Below are positions 38,299-48,538 of a stretch of DNA of 63,712 nt, piece after piece. Every line of letters starts with the position of its first letter. Position 1 is the stretch's first letter. Source of the DNA: an uncultured Erythrobacter sp. (lineage in GTDB: Bacteria > Pseudomonadota > Alphaproteobacteria > Sphingomonadales > Sphingomonadaceae). Below the pieces are notes generated by a model. It ran no database searches. It worked only from the letters and a program-made list of their open reading frames with translations, and was not told where the DNA came from. The position numbers were made by a program, and so were the translations under genes. The DNA lies in contig CANMMR010000011.1 in NCBI GenBank assembly GCA_947499095.1, forward strand, positions 1 to 63,712. The letters are read 5' to 3'.

Positions 38299-38837
38299 CC
38301 ACGCGGCTCGCGCTGCTCGGTAGCATCAACATCGGCGGCAACCGGGTGAAAATGGCCGACTTGCGCGAGCGACTGGCGGCTGATGGCTTCGACCGGGTCG
38401 AGACAGTCGCTGCGAGCGGAAACGTCATCCTGTCGAGCGATGACAGTGAAGCCGATCTCGCCGCCCGCATCGCCACCGTCATCGAGCGCGAGTTCGGCAT
38501 TGCCGGCTTCGTCGTCGTCAGGACCCTGGCCGAGGTGCGCTCGGCCATCGATGACAACCCATTCCACGGCAACGGGACGGACAAGATGGTCCATACCATC
38601 TTCTTGCCACGCGAGCCGGACGAGGGCGGGTTCGAAGCCCTCCTGCAAGCACATTGCGATCGCGGCGCCGAACGGCTCGCATTGGGCGACCGCTTACTCT
38701 ATCTCGACTACGTGCACGGGGTCGGCGTGTCGGATCTGACCGGACGCTTCATCGAAAGACGCCTCGGCTGCCGGGGCACGGCACGCAACATGACCTCGCT
38801 CAAACGTATCCTCGCGAAAATGGAAGAGTTCGCCTGA
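38295..38837 (+). CDS. DUF1697 family protein
   Basis: A 180-residue protein with the DUF1697 opening [29 protein letters not shown] and the following [12 protein letters not shown] segment. The C terminus contains [16 protein letters not shown], matching the family's (T/A)RN..T..KL pattern. The function is unknown; the fold is ferredoxin-like. It starts at GTG overlapping the thioesterase stop and ends one base into the rbfA start, so it is co-expressed with ribosome factors. Confidence 0.88.
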   Translation: MTTRLALLGSINIGGNRVKMADLRERLAADGFDRVETVAASGNVILSSDDSEADLAARIATVIEREFGIAGFVVVRTLAEVRSAIDDNPFHGNGTDKMVHTIFLPREPDEGGFEALLQAHCDRGAERLALGDRLLYLDYVHGVGVSDLTGRFIERRLGCRGTARNMTSLKRILAKMEEFA

Positions 38838-39238
38838 TGGCCAAGCACCAGCATTCCACCCCCGAACAGCAGTCGGTCCGCGTCCTCAAGGTGGGCGAGC
38901 GGGTGCGGCATATCCTGTCAGAATTGCTCGCGCGCGGCGAGGCGCATGACGATGTGCTGCGCGCATCGAACATCTCCGTCACCGAAGTGCGGATGACGCC
39001 GGACCTGCGCAATGCGAAAGCCTATGTGAAGCCGCTGCTGGGCCAGGACGAGGCGCAGGTGCTGAAGGCGCTGCGCACGAACATCGCCTTCTTCCAGAAG
39101 GAAGTCGCCAAGCGGCTGGGCCTGAAGTTCGCGCCGAAACTGTCGTTCCAGCCGGACGAAAGCTTCGACGAGGCCGACCGGATCGAGCAGCTGCTGAGCG
39201 ACCCGAAGGTCGCTCGCGACCTCGACGACGAGGAGTAA
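38837..39238 (+). CDS. rbfA: Ribosome-binding factor A
   Basis: A 133-residue KH-like protein. [22 protein letters not shown], then [22 protein letters not shown], then [36 protein letters not shown] show the full family layout. It binds the 30S subunit during late maturation and cold adaptation. The TGATG overlap with the DUF1697 gene fixes the start. It is the last gene of the nusA block; abgT converges on it three bases later. Confidence 0.95.
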   Translation: MAKHQHSTPEQQSVRVLKVGERVRHILSELLARGEAHDDVLRASNISVTEVRMTPDLRNAKAYVKPLLGQDEAQVLKALRTNIAFFQKEVAKRLGLKFAPKLSFQPDESFDEADRIEQLLSDPKVARDLDDEE

Positions 39239-39241
39239 GCT

Positions 39242-40981
39242 CTACTCCGTGATCGCAGGCGCCGCCGGCGCTGCCATCTCGGGCAGCGCGTAGCCAACCG
39301 GTGCGTCCGGCCCCAGCGGTATGCCGAGGTAGAACCACAGCACGATCAGGACGGTGCCGGACACCAGCAGCCAGAGCGAATAGGGGATCATCATCGCAGT
39401 CAGGCTGCCGAGGCCGAAGTCCTTCTGCCAGCGCTGGGCGAAGACCAGGATCAGCGGGAAATAGACCATCAGCGGAGTGATGATGTTGGTCGCGCTGTCG
39501 CCGACGCGATAGGCGGCGGTCGCGCCTTCCGGGCTGATGTTCAGCAGCATGAGCATCGGCACGAGGATCGGAGCGAGCAGCGCCCACTTCGCGCTTGCCG
39601 AACCCACGAACAGGTTGAGCAGTCCGGTGAACAGCACCATCAGGCCGAGCACCAGCGGCAACGGCAGGCCGGTCGACTGGATGGCGGCCGCGCCATGCAC
39701 CGCGCTGATCAGGCCGAGGTTCGACCACCCGAACATCGCCACGAAATGTGCCGCGGCGAAGGCGAGGACGAGGTAATAGCCCATGTCCTTCATGCTTTCG
39801 GCCATCATCTCGACGAGGTCGCGGTGGTTCTTGATCGTACCTACCGCGCGGCCATAGGCCCAACCGGTCAGCAGGAAGAGCAGGAAGAAGGCGGCAACCA
39901 GCGACTTGTAGAACGGATCGAGTTCGGCGTGGATCGAGCAGTCCGCCGCAGGAATGCCCTCGCAGGCGGCTTCGTTGACCAGCGGCGTGCCCGGAGCGAA
40001 CACCATGACCGCCCACAACGCCACGACGAATAAGGCGGCGAGACCGGCGGCGCGCAGCCCTTTCGATGCCAGAGCGCCTTCGTGATCGCTCGGGTCGGGG
40101 CTGAGATCGTCTCCGCCGGAGGCATGGTCTGTCGCCGCGTCGTGGCTCAGGTCTTCGGTCACGCTGGCAGTGCCGGTCGCGTGATCCGCACTGGCCGTCG
40201 CCGCGCCGGCCTGCGCGCCGCCGGTCCATGCGCCCAGTCGCGGCTCGATCACTTTGTCGGTGACGTACCAGATGATCGGTAGGAAAATGACCGTCATCGC
40301 AGCGATGAAATACCAATTGCCCGCGATATTGGCGGTCCAGGCGGGGTCGAGAGCGCTTACGTTGACCGCTTCCTCGGTAATTCCGAACAGCAGCGCGTCG
40401 AGCTGGCCGGGCGAGATATTGGCCGAGAAGCCACCCGACACCCCGGCAAAGGCCGCCGCGATCCCGGCCAAAGGATGGCGCCCGGCGGCAGCGAACAGGA
40501 TGCCCGCCAGCGGAATCAGCACGACATAGCCTGCGTCCGCGGCGTGGTTGCCGATCATCGCTACCAGCGCCACGACGGGCGTCAGCAGCGATTTCGGCGC
40601 AGCCTTGACCGCCTTGGACATCCCCGCGGCGAAGAAGCCCGAGCGTTCCGCCACCCCGGCCCCCAGCATGACGACGAGCACGTAACCGAGCGGGTGGAAG
40701 TGCGTGAAGGTCGCTGGCATTTCGACCCACAGGCGCTGGATGTTCTCCGGCGAGAGTAGGCTGACCGCCTCGATCCGCTGGGCGCCGCCGGTAGCCTCGT
40801 CGATGGCGGTGGGGTGGAACGCGGAGACCCCTGTCAGGGCCGCGATCATCGATACGGCCACCAGCACAAGGATTAGGTAGAAGAAGATGAAGACCGGGTC
40901 CGGCAGCTTGTTACCCGTCCGCTCGATCCATCCCAGAAAACCGGTCTGCGTGTTCCCAGCCGTCGCTGCCGCGTTTGCCAT
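39242..40981 (-). CDS. AbgT-family transporter
   Basis: A 579-residue membrane protein beginning GFLGWIERTGNKLPDPVFIFFYLILVLVAVS, the AbgT family N terminus. Later landmarks are GYVLVVMLGAGVAERSGFFA, AADAGYVVLIPLAG and GDSATNIITPLMVYFPLIL. Relatives import p-aminobenzoyl-glutamate or export sulfonamides. A long acidic, His/Asp/Ser-rich loop around residues 230-275 is unusual in length. The ATG at 40981 is the family-like start. It is transcribed against the translation operon, with converging ends at 39238/39242. Confidence 0.92.
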   Translation of the reverse strand: MANAAATAGNTQTGFLGWIERTGNKLPDPVFIFFYLILVLVAVSMIAALTGVSAFHPTAIDEATGGAQRIEAVSLLSPENIQRLWVEMPATFTHFHPLGYVLVVMLGAGVAERSGFFAAGMSKAVKAAPKSLLTPVVALVAMIGNHAADAGYVVLIPLAGILFAAAGRHPLAGIAAAFAGVSGGFSANISPGQLDALLFGITEEAVNVSALDPAWTANIAGNWYFIAAMTVIFLPIIWYVTDKVIEPRLGAWTGGAQAGAATASADHATGTASVTEDLSHDAATDHASGGDDLSPDPSDHEGALASKGLRAAGLAALFVVALWAVMVFAPGTPLVNEAACEGIPAADCSIHAELDPFYKSLVAAFFLLFLLTGWAYGRAVGTIKNHRDLVEMMAESMKDMGYYLVLAFAAAHFVAMFGWSNLGLISAVHGAAAIQSTGLPLPLVLGLMVLFTGLLNLFVGSASAKWALLAPILVPMLMLLNISPEGATAAYRVGDSATNIITPLMVYFPLILVFAQRWQKDFGLGSLTAMMIPYSLWLLVSGTVLIVLWFYLGIPLGPDAPVGYALPEMAAPAAPAITE

Positions 40982-41082
40982 GTTAGGTCCCTGTAGTCTT
41001 GTCTTGTTTCGTCGAGGCGTCATCCCCGATCCCGTCTGACGCCCTCCTTAACACCTCGCGCGCTCGAGGCTAGAGCTGGGCG

Positions 41083-41661
41083 ATGGCCAAGCTCTATTTC
41101 TATTATGCGAGCATGAATGCAGGGAAGAGTTCGACCCTGCTGCAGACCGCCTTCAACTATGGCGAGCGGGGCATGCAGGTGTCTCTGTGGACGGCGGCGC
41201 TGGACGATCGACCGGGCTTCGGCGCGATCTCCAGCCGGATCGGCCTCTCCAGTGACGCGCACCGGTTCGAGAGCGATACCGATATCGAAGCGCGCGTACT
41301 GGCCGACCACACCGAGAATCCCCTCGCCTGCGTGCTGGTGGACGAGGCGCAATTCCTCACGCGCGAGCAGGTCTGGCAGCTCGCGCGACTGGCAGATGAC
41401 GGCGGTATCCCCGTGCTCTGCTATGGCCTGCGAACCGATTTCCAGGGCGAGCTCTTCCCCGGTTCCGCGGCCTTGCTGGGTATCGCCGACCACCTCGTCG
41501 AAATGAAGGCCGTCTGCGATTGCGGCCGCAAGGCGACGATGAACCTGCGCGTCGACGAAAGCGGCAAGGCCGAAAGACAAGGCGCGCAGACCGAGATTGG
41601 CGGCAACGATCGCTATGTCGCTATGTGTCGCAAGCATTTCCGCGAAGCGCTGGCGGGTTAG
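41083..41661 (+). CDS. tdk: Thymidine kinase
   Basis: A 192-residue type II thymidine kinase. It has the P-loop [15 protein letters not shown], Walker [11 protein letters not shown], the catalytic Glu in that DEAQ, and zinc ligands in VCDCGRKA and later CRKHF. Lid and substrate segments ([18 protein letters not shown]) are intact. It salvages thymidine to dTMP. It stands 24 bases before the M50 protease gene on the same strand. Confidence 0.94.
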   Translation: MAKLYFYYASMNAGKSSTLLQTAFNYGERGMQVSLWTAALDDRPGFGAISSRIGLSSDAHRFESDTDIEARVLADHTENPLACVLVDEAQFLTREQVWQLARLADDGGIPVLCYGLRTDFQGELFPGSAALLGIADHLVEMKAVCDCGRKATMNLRVDESGKAERQGAQTEIGGNDRYVAMCRKHFREALAG

Positions 41662-41685
41662 CCTGGCCCTCCCTATCTAACGCGC

Positions 41686-42378
41686 ATGATCGACACACTC
41701 ATCCTCGCGGCGGTGCTGGTACCGTGCCTGATCGTCGCCATCGTGTTTCACGAGGTCGCGCATGGTTGGGTCGCGCTGATGCTGGGCGATCCGACCGCGA
41801 AGGAGCAGCGCCGCCTCAGCCTCAATCCGATCCGTCATGTCGATCCGATCGGGACAATCATCGTACCCGGCGCGCTGGCATTGTTCGGCGGGCCGATCTT
41901 CGGCTGGGCCAAACCGGTGCCGGTCAATGCGCGGCGGCTGGACAATCCGCGCTTCGGAATGATGGCGGTTGCGGCGGCGGGACCGGGAACGAACCTGCTG
42001 CTCGCGCTGATCGCGGCGCTAATCATCGGCGTGATCGGAGGATTCGGACTGAACTGGGGCACGCAACTGCCCGATTGGGTGATGGCGGCGTTCAGCGCGT
42101 TCGTACTCATCAATGCCTTCCTCGCTTTCTTCAATCTGCTGCCGATCCCGCCTTTCGATGGTTCGCACATCGTCGGCGGACTGATGCCGCGCCGCTGGGC
42201 GAACCAGTGGCAAAAGCTGCAGGCCATGGGCATGCTGGTGTTCGTCGTCCTGATCGCGGCGACTTGGGCCTTCCCCAATGCGCGCTGGATCGAAAACACG
42301 ATTCTGCCGCCGGTCGAATGGATCAGTGGCCTTTTCTTCTCGGTCGCCAACGGCATCGCGGGTGTGATCGGCGGATGA
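41686..42378 (+). CDS. Site-2-protease-like M50 zinc metallopeptidase
   Basis: A 230-residue, roughly six-helix protein. The zinc motif is FHEVAHGW (His22, Glu23, His26) in the first helix, and the third ligand is in NLLPIPPFDGSHI. PDZ domains are absent, as in the short FtsH-independent S2P group. The cut substrate is unknown; such proteases often release membrane-bound regulators. Its stop overlaps the truB ATG by four bases. Confidence 0.9.
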   Translation: MIDTLILAAVLVPCLIVAIVFHEVAHGWVALMLGDPTAKEQRRLSLNPIRHVDPIGTIIVPGALALFGGPIFGWAKPVPVNARRLDNPRFGMMAVAAAGPGTNLLLALIAALIIGVIGGFGLNWGTQLPDWVMAAFSAFVLINAFLAFFNLLPIPPFDGSHIVGGLMPRRWANQWQKLQAMGMLVFVVLIAATWAFPNARWIENTILPPVEWISGLFFSVANGIAGVIGG

Positions 42379-43376
42379 GCGAAGGTCCAAAACCCGCTCC
42401 TCACGGTTGGCTCATCCTCGACAAGCCGCGCGGGCTTGGCTCGACGCAGGCGGTGAGTGCGGTGAAGCGCGTGCTGAGGCAGGGTGGCTATGCCAAGACC
42501 AAGGTCGGCCATGGCGGAACGCTCGATCCGCTGTCCGAAGGCGTGCTGCCGATTGCGCTGGGCGAGGCGACCAAGCTTGCCGGGCGCATGCTCGACAGCG
42601 ACAAGATCTACGCGTTCACGATCCAGTTCGGCGAGGAAACCGATACGCTCGACACAGAGGGACGGGTCACCGAGCGAACCGACCGCCGCCCGCCGATGGC
42701 GGCCATCGCTGTCGTGCTGGAGCATTTCACGGGCGAGATCGAGCAGGTCCCGCCCGCTTATTCCGCGGTGAAGGTCGACGGCAAGCGTGCGTACGACCGG
42801 GCGCGGGCGGGCGAGGATGTGGAGATGACAACGCGCCGCGTGACGATTCACAAACTCGGCTTCGACGGCGAACGAGAGGATGCTCCGCTGCGCTCCGTCT
42901 TCGCCACGACGGCCGACCGGCCCGACCCGTACGATCCGCAGGCTCCGCTCGAACTGGCCGACAGCGTTACCCTGGTGGCGCATGTTTCCAAAGGCACATA
43001 CATCCGCTCGCTGGCACGGGACATCGCACGCGCCCTTGGAACGCTGGGGCATGTAACTTATCTCAGGCGCATCAAGGCTGGCCCGTTCCGCGAAGATCAG
43101 GCGATTTCGCTGGACACGCTGGAGAAAAGCGCTAAGGGCGCGGCCATTGATAACCTTCTCCTGCCGCTGGAGGCCGGACTGGACGACATCCCGGTCCTCA
43201 CCCTCGACCCGACAAGCGCGCAGGCGGTCCGCCAGGGCCGGGTATTGTCGGACTTGCCCCACACCGACGGGCTCCACCTCGCCACACTGCACCAAGTGCC
43301 GGTGGCCCTGATGGAACTCAGCGGAGGCTCGGCCAAGGTCGTGCGGGGCTTCAACCTACCGGATGTCGCGGAGTAG
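42375..43376 (+). CDS. truB: tRNA pseudouridine(55) synthase TruB
   Basis: A 333-residue enzyme. [23 protein letters not shown] and the catalytic loop [23 protein letters not shown] (nucleophile Asp about residue 46) are clear, with [20 protein letters not shown] following. It makes psi55 in tRNA. It overlaps the M50 gene by four bases and is followed five bases later by rpsO, the usual arrangement. Confidence 0.96.
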   Translation: MSEGPKPAPHGWLILDKPRGLGSTQAVSAVKRVLRQGGYAKTKVGHGGTLDPLSEGVLPIALGEATKLAGRMLDSDKIYAFTIQFGEETDTLDTEGRVTERTDRRPPMAAIAVVLEHFTGEIEQVPPAYSAVKVDGKRAYDRARAGEDVEMTTRRVTIHKLGFDGEREDAPLRSVFATTADRPDPYDPQAPLELADSVTLVAHVSKGTYIRSLARDIARALGTLGHVTYLRRIKAGPFREDQAISLDTLEKSAKGAAIDNLLLPLEAGLDDIPVLTLDPTSAQAVRQGRVLSDLPHTDGLHLATLHQVPVALMELSGGSAKVVRGFNLPDVAE

Positions 43377-43381
43377 AATGC

Positions 43382-43651
43382 ATGTCGGTTACCGCCGAAA
43401 ACAAACAGAAGATCATCAAGGACAATGCGCAGGGCAAGGGCGACACCGGCTCGCCGGAAGTCCAGGTCGCCATCCTGACCGAGCGTATCAAGAACCTGAC
43501 CGAGCACTTTAAGTCCAATCACAAGGACAACCACTCGCGTCGCGGTCTCCTTATGATGGTCAACAAGCGTCGTAACCTGCTCGCCTATCTCAAGAAGAAA
43601 GACGTCGAGCGGTACAACGCGCTGATCCAGAAACTGGGTCTTCGTAAATAA
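43382..43651 (+). CDS. rpsO: 30S ribosomal protein S15
   Basis: An 89-residue S15 of standard length: [28 protein letters not shown], then [28 protein letters not shown] with the rRNA-binding His, Asp and Arg residues. It binds 16S rRNA early in assembly. The gene sits between truB and pnp; a partial terminator-like hairpin follows. Confidence 0.97.
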   Translation: MSVTAENKQKIIKDNAQGKGDTGSPEVQVAILTERIKNLTEHFKSNHKDNHSRRGLLMMVNKRRNLLAYLKKKDVERYNALIQKLGLRK

Positions 43652-43660
43652 GAGTTTCGG

Positions 43661-43688
43661 GAGGGGCGGCTCGGAAGGGCTGCCCCTC
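43661..43688 (+). terminator. Hairpin between rpsO and pnp (attenuator or weak terminator)
   Basis: GAGGGGC at 43661-43667 pairs with GCCCCTC at 43682-43688, with inner GC pairs around TCGGAAG. Only two T follow, so readthrough into pnp is likely. The 140 bases after it hold a repeated AGGCCCCGCG and no gene; pnp leaders are often structured for autoregulation. Confidence 0.6.
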
Positions 43689-43827
43689 TTGCTATCCGGC
43701 TTCCGCGCAATACGGCGCAGAAGCAGGCAACCGGGGCGACAATAGCCCCATATCGGACCGGGACGGATTGCCCGGCACAGTAGGCCCCGCGCGGCAATAA
43801 GGCCCCGCGGGTCATTTAGGAAAACAC

Positions 43828-46116
43828 ATGTTCGACAAGAAAACCGTATCGATCGAGTGGGGCGGAAAGACCCTCACCCTCGAAACCGGGCAGATCGCCC
43901 GTCAGGCAGACGGCGCCGTGCTGGCCACTTATGGCGAAACCGTGGTGCTGTGCGCCGTGACCGCCGCGCGTAGTGTGAAGGAAGGGCAGGACTTCTTCCC
44001 GCTGACCGTCCACTACCAGGAAAAATTCTCCGCTGCGGGCCGCATCCCGGGCGGATTCTTCAAGCGCGAAGGCCGCGCGACGGAGAAGGAAACGCTGACC
44101 TCCCGCCTGATCGACCGCCCCGTGCGGCCGCTCTTCCCGGAAGGCTTCTACAACGAAATCAACGTCATCGCGCAGGTCCTGTCCTATGATGGCGAGAGCG
44201 AGCCCGACATCGTCGCGATGATCGCCGCCTCGGCCGCGCTGACGATCAGCGGCCTGCCCTTCATGGGCCCGATCGGCGCCGCGCGCGTCGGCTTCGACAA
44301 TGATGGCAACTACGTTCTCAACCCGACCGTCGCCGACGCCCTCGGCGAAAACGGTAATCTCGACCTCGTCGTGGCCGCCACGCAGGACGCGGTGATGATG
44401 GTCGAATCCGAAGCGAAGGAACTGACCGAAGAGCAGATGCTCGGCGCCGTCATGTTCGCGCATGAGGAAAGCCGCAAGGTCATCGGCGCGATCATCGATC
44501 TGGCTGAACAGGCCGCCAAGGATCCGTGGGAACTCGCTCCGGTCGAAGACAAGACCGCCAAGCTCGAAGAGCTGCGCGGCGTTATCGGCGACGATCTGGC
44601 GAAAGCCTACAAGATCACGAACAAGGCCGAGCGCCAGGACGCGGTCAACGATGCCCGTGCCAAGGCGCGCGAGCATTACGCCGATCTGGAAGAGAGCGAT
44701 CCGGCCGAATACATGGGCCGCCTGAAGCTGGTGAAGAAGCTGGAAAGCGACATCGTGCGCAAGGCGATCCTCAAGGATGGCCAGCGTATCGACGGCCGCA
44801 AGACCGACGAAGTTCGCCCGATCGAGGCGATGGTCGGCCTGCTGCCGCGCACCCACGGTTCGGCGCTGTTCACGCGCGGTGAAACGCAGGCGATCTGCAC
44901 CACCACGCTGGGCACCAAGGATGCCGAGCAGATGATCGATGGTCTGGAAGGCCTCTCGTACAGCAATTTCATGCTGCATTATAACTTCCCGCCCTATTCG
45001 GTCGGCGAAGTGGGCCGCTTCGGCTTCACCAGCCGCCGCGAAACCGGCCATGGCAAGCTCGCCTTCCGCGCGCTGCGCCCGGTGCTGCCCGATCACGAGG
45101 AATTCCCCTACACAATCCGCGTTCTGTCCGACATCACCGAGTCCAACGGCTCGAGCTCGATGGCGACGGTGTGCGGCGGAAGCCTGTCGATGATGGACGC
45201 CGGCGTGCCGCTGGCGCGCCCGGTTTCGGGCATCGCCATGGGCCTGATCCTCGAAGGCAGCGACTTCACCGTGCTGTCCGACATCCTGGGTGACGAAGAT
45301 CACCTGGGCGACATGGATTTCAAGGTGGCAGGTTCGGAAAAGGGCATCACGTCCCTTCAGATGGACATCAAGGTCGCCGGCATCACGCAGGAGATCATGA
45401 CGCAGGCGCTCGAGCAGGCGAAGGCCGGTCGGGCGCACATCCTCGGCAAGATGACCGAAGCGCTCGGCTCCTCGCGCGGCGAAGTGTCCAAGCACGCTCC
45501 GCGTATCGAGACGATGCAGATCGACAAGTCGAAGATCCGCGACGTCATCGGCACGGGCGGCAAGGTAATCCGCGAGATCGTCGCCGAAACCGGTGCCAAG
45601 GTCGACATCGACGACGAAGGCGTGATCAAGATTTCGTCGAGCAATGCCGATGAGATCGAAGCCGCGAAGAAGTGGATCGAAGGCATCGTCGAAGAGGCGG
45701 AAGTCGGCAAGATCTACACCGGCAAGGTCGTCAACATCGTCGACTTCGGGGCTTTCGTGAACTTCATGGGCGGCAAGGACGGTCTCGTCCACGTCAGCGA
45801 AATGAAGAACGAGCGCGTCGAAAAGCCGACCGACGTCGTGTCGGAAGGCCAGGAAGTGAAGGTCAAGGTCCTCGAGATCGACAACCGCGGCAAGGTCCGC
45901 CTGTCGATGCGCGTGGTCGACCAGGAAACTGGCGAGGAGCTGGAGGACACCCGCCCGCCGCGCGAACCGCGCGGTGATCGCGGTCCGCGCGGTGGCGGCG
46001 GCGGCCGTGGCGGCGATCGTCGCGGCGGTCGCGGTGGCCCGCGTCGCGATCGCGACGGCGGTGGGAACAAGGACGGGGGCGGCGAAGCCCACGTGCCGGA
46101 CTTCCTGAAGGACTGA
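43828..46116 (+). CDS. pnp: Polyribonucleotide nucleotidyltransferase (PNPase)
   Basis: A 762-residue enzyme. The first RNase PH core begins [27 protein letters not shown], an all-helical linker follows, and the second PH core includes [29 protein letters not shown] domain comes next ([25 protein letters not shown]), then an S1 domain ([23 protein letters not shown]), and a Gly/Arg-rich tail longer than in E. coli. It degrades RNA 3' to 5' by phosphorolysis. Confidence 0.97.
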   Translation: MFDKKTVSIEWGGKTLTLETGQIARQADGAVLATYGETVVLCAVTAARSVKEGQDFFPLTVHYQEKFSAAGRIPGGFFKREGRATEKETLTSRLIDRPVRPLFPEGFYNEINVIAQVLSYDGESEPDIVAMIAASAALTISGLPFMGPIGAARVGFDNDGNYVLNPTVADALGENGNLDLVVAATQDAVMMVESEAKELTEEQMLGAVMFAHEESRKVIGAIIDLAEQAAKDPWELAPVEDKTAKLEELRGVIGDDLAKAYKITNKAERQDAVNDARAKAREHYADLEESDPAEYMGRLKLVKKLESDIVRKAILKDGQRIDGRKTDEVRPIEAMVGLLPRTHGSALFTRGETQAICTTTLGTKDAEQMIDGLEGLSYSNFMLHYNFPPYSVGEVGRFGFTSRRETGHGKLAFRALRPVLPDHEEFPYTIRVLSDITESNGSSSMATVCGGSLSMMDAGVPLARPVSGIAMGLILEGSDFTVLSDILGDEDHLGDMDFKVAGSEKGITSLQMDIKVAGITQEIMTQALEQAKAGRAHILGKMTEALGSSRGEVSKHAPRIETMQIDKSKIRDVIGTGGKVIREIVAETGAKVDIDDEGVIKISSSNADEIEAAKKWIEGIVEEAEVGKIYTGKVVNIVDFGAFVNFMGGKDGLVHVSEMKNERVEKPTDVVSEGQEVKVKVLEIDNRGKVRLSMRVVDQETGEELEDTRPPREPRGDRGPRGGGGGRGGDRRGGRGGPRRDRDGGGNKDGGGEAHVPDFLKD

Positions 46117-46140
46117 TCTGCAGCGCCTTTTGGCAATGTG

Positions 46141-46170
46141 GGGCCGCGAGGGTATAGACCTTCGCGGCCC
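46141..46170 (+). terminator. Terminator after pnp
   Basis: GGGCCGCGA at 46141-46149 pairs with TCGCGGCCC at 46162-46170, extended by GGT/ACC inside, and is followed by TTCCTTT. It closes the rpsO-pnp transcript. Confidence 0.8.
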
Positions 46171-46214
46171 TTCCTTTACGGGCCTGTTTCTGGGGCGAGG
46201 AGATACGAGGGTCG

Positions 46215-47282
46215 ATGTTCAGGGCGCTGCGGGACTTGCCACCGGACAGTCTCACATTCTTGCAAAGATTGCCGCTCGCCAAGCGCCGCCCGTGGATCGG
46301 CTATGGCGTCGCGATTATCGCCAGCGTGGCCGGCCTATTGACCCGCTGGGCGGTGGGCGATGCACTGCCGCAGGGCTTTCCGTATATAACGTTCTTCCCG
46401 CCGGTCATTCTGACTGCTTTCTTCTTCGGTGTAGGACCGGGGGCCCTCGCCGCCGTTCTGTGCGGACTGTTGAGCTGGTATTTTTTTATCCCGCCGCTGC
46501 ATAGCTTCGCGCTCGACTATCGCGCCGTGGTGGCGCTGCTTTTCTTCATCGGGATCGTCGTGGTCGATATAGCGCTCGTCCACTGGATGCAGATCGCCAA
46601 TGCGCGGCTGGCGATCGAGCAACAACGTACCAGCCAGCTCGCGGAAACGCGCGAGATGCTGTTCAACGAGTTGCAGCACCGAGTCGGCAACAACATCCAG
46701 ATGATTTCATCGCTGCTCAATCTGCAGCAGCGCGGACTGCCGCAGGGCGATGGCAAGCAAGCGCTGACCGATGCAGCCCGGCGGCTTGGCCTGGTGGGGC
46801 GGCTGCAACGTACTCTCTACAGCGCCGATGGCGCGCAGCTGTCGCTCGCCAACTATATCGACCGCATCGCGCGCGACACACTGGACGCCTCGGGCCGTGA
46901 CGACATCGATTACGTCTTCGATGCCCAGGCGAGCGGTACGCTTGCGACCGAACATGCGGTTTCGACCGCGCTGGTCGTCGCCGAGGCGATTAGCAATTGC
47001 GTGGAACACGGCTATGCCAATTCGGGTGGGTCGCTTGAAGTGACGGTCGTGGACCGAGCCGATGACGAGCCGTGCTACATCATCTGCATTCAGGACGAAG
47101 GCACGGGCTTGCCGTTCGGGTTTGCGCTGGACAATTCGGACAGCCTCGGCCTGAGGATTGCCACAAGCCTCGCCCGTAGCCTGAAAGGCGAATTTACTCT
47201 GTCCAACCGGGAAGACGGGAAGGGTGCCATCGCGCGCCTGGTTATTCCCCAATCCGAAGGGATCATCGATGCTGCCACGTGA
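46215..47282 (+). CDS. Membrane sensor histidine kinase, DUF4118 + HisKA_2
   Basis: A 355-residue kinase. The first 125 residues form a DUF4118-type four-helix membrane domain (GYGVAIIASVAGLL, FPPVILTAFFFGVGPGALAA and others). The phosphoacceptor is FNELQHRVGNNIQMISSLLNL (His155), and a HATPase follows (VVAEAISNCVEHGY). DUF4118 is the intramembrane part of KdpD-like sensors, but no KdpD sensor domain is present. No regulator gene is adjacent. Its end overlaps the next gene by 14 bases. Confidence 0.88.
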   Translation: MFRALRDLPPDSLTFLQRLPLAKRRPWIGYGVAIIASVAGLLTRWAVGDALPQGFPYITFFPPVILTAFFFGVGPGALAAVLCGLLSWYFFIPPLHSFALDYRAVVALLFFIGIVVVDIALVHWMQIANARLAIEQQRTSQLAETREMLFNELQHRVGNNIQMISSLLNLQQRGLPQGDGKQALTDAARRLGLVGRLQRTLYSADGAQLSLANYIDRIARDTLDASGRDDIDYVFDAQASGTLATEHAVSTALVVAEAISNCVEHGYANSGGSLEVTVVDRADDEPCYIICIQDEGTGLPFGFALDNSDSLGLRIATSLARSLKGEFTLSNREDGKGAIARLVIPQSEGIIDAAT

Positions 47283-47949
47283 AACCCTGGCGACCGCCGA
47301 AGTGCCCGACGGTGAAACGCTGACGCTCGTCAGCCATGGCCGTGACTTCATCATCATGCTCGGCCGCGACGAGCTGATGGGCACGCGGATGCAGTTCTCC
47401 GAAGAGCAGCTTGCAGTGCTGACGCTAGCCGAACTCGATGCGGCCAAGCCGCGCGTCCTGATCGGAGGCTACGGCATGGGGTTCACCTATCGTGCGGCGC
47501 TCGATCGGCTGCCCGAGGGCGGATCGGTGACCGTGGCCGAGATCGTGCCCGAGATCCTCGACTGGGCGAGGGGGCCTCTGGCGCACCTTACCGGGGAGAG
47601 CCTGGCCGATCCGCGCGGAGATGTGGTGCTGTGCGATGTCGCCGCGCTGATCGACGATGCGAACGACGGCACGAGCGAGAAATACGACGCCATTCTGCTC
47701 GACGTTGACAACGGCCCCGACGGGATCGTGCGCGATGCCAACTATCGCATTTACAGCAAGACCGGGCTAGGTAAGGCGCGCGACGCGCTACGGCCTGGCG
47801 GCATACTGGCGGTTTGGTCCGCCGCGCCCGATCACAAGTTCACCGTGCGCCTGAAAGAAAGCGGTTTCGACGTGGAAGTGCGCGAAGTGCGTGCGCGGCC
47901 CAACAACAAGGGGCCGCGCCACACGATCTGGTTCGCCCGCAAGCGCTAG
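47269..47949 (+). CDS. Spermidine-synthase-like methyltransferase-fold protein
   Basis: A 226-residue Rossmann protein: RVLIGGYGMGFTYRAALDRLP resembles the SAM/decarboxy-SAM binding loop of the SpeE family, with EIVPEILDWARGPLA and YDAILLDVDNGPDG in the expected later strands. The N-terminal beta domain is short and the catalytic Asp pattern of true spermidine synthases (GGGDG, D-D) is altered. It is therefore best regarded as a SpeE-like protein of unknown reaction. The ATG at 47269 overlaps the kinase gene. Confidence 0.78.
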   Translation: MLPRETLATAEVPDGETLTLVSHGRDFIIMLGRDELMGTRMQFSEEQLAVLTLAELDAAKPRVLIGGYGMGFTYRAALDRLPEGGSVTVAEIVPEILDWARGPLAHLTGESLADPRGDVVLCDVAALIDDANDGTSEKYDAILLDVDNGPDGIVRDANYRIYSKTGLGKARDALRPGGILAVWSAAPDHKFTVRLKESGFDVEVREVRARPNNKGPRHTIWFARKR

Positions 47950-48467
47950 GCCTTGATCCTTACGCGGCCGAGGAAATCGCGTTTGCCCACCGGCACGCCC
48001 TTCATGCGCAAGATGTCGTACCCGGTGGCGCAGTGGAAATAGAAGTTCGGCTGGCTGAAGCTGAGTAGGAATTCCTCGGCCGTAAAGTCCATCCGGTTGC
48101 CCTTGAATTCGAAACGCATCGGCTGGCCGATGAAATCTTCCATGTCCTCTTCGGTCAGCGCTTCCACGGCCTCGCGCGCGTCCGACAGCTTCTCGCGCAG
48201 GGCATCGAACGTCATCGGCGGCGGGGTGAGGTCGGGCGAGTATACGCCTTCATGCAGCCCGTCGATCGACCCCTGTGTATGCTCGGCTACCGATTTGATC
48301 TGGTAGCTGAAGGGCAGCATGTCGTCGTGCAGGCAGGAGGTGATCAGATCGGCCTCGGCATGGCCGTGTTCGCCGCACCATTTTTCAGCAGTGTCGACAA
48401 GATGACGCGCGGTGCCCAGCATTTGCAGCGCGCTGGGGACATAGGCGGCGTATAGCGAAAGAGGCAT
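47946..48467 (-). CDS. DUF1993 family protein
   Basis: A 173-residue helical protein beginning MPLSLYAAYVPSALQMLGTARHLVDTAE with the later DMLPFSYQIKSVAEHTQG, both typical of DUF1993, a DinB-like four-helix fold. Its FYFHCATGYDILRMKGVPVGKRDFLG end is the most conserved part of the family. The function is unknown. The ATG at 48467 has GGAG seven bases before it. Its 3' end overlaps the converging methyltransferase-like gene by four bases. Confidence 0.9.
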   Translation of the reverse strand: MPLSLYAAYVPSALQMLGTARHLVDTAEKWCGEHGHAEADLITSCLHDDMLPFSYQIKSVAEHTQGSIDGLHEGVYSPDLTPPPMTFDALREKLSDAREAVEALTEEDMEDFIGQPMRFEFKGNRMDFTAEEFLLSFSQPNFYFHCATGYDILRMKGVPVGKRDFLGRVRIKA

Positions 48468-48492
48468 TGGCAAACTCCTGTCGGTCTAAAAG

Positions 48493-48526
48493 AAAGGCCC
48501 GGCGGTCGCGTGACTGCCGGGCCTTT
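48493..48526 (-). terminator. Terminator after gcrA
   Basis: AAAGGCCCGGC at 48493-48503 pairs with GCCGGGCCTTT at 48516-48526. On the minus strand the stem is followed by CTTTTAG. It separates gcrA from the DUF1993 gene. Confidence 0.88.
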
Positions 48527-48538
48527 CGACATTTGAAT

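Noticed and set aside
43816..46092. 758-codon minus-strand frame opposite pnp
   Set aside because: It mirrors the pnp codons and has the His/Asp/Arg bias typical of antisense frames; pnp itself is certain.
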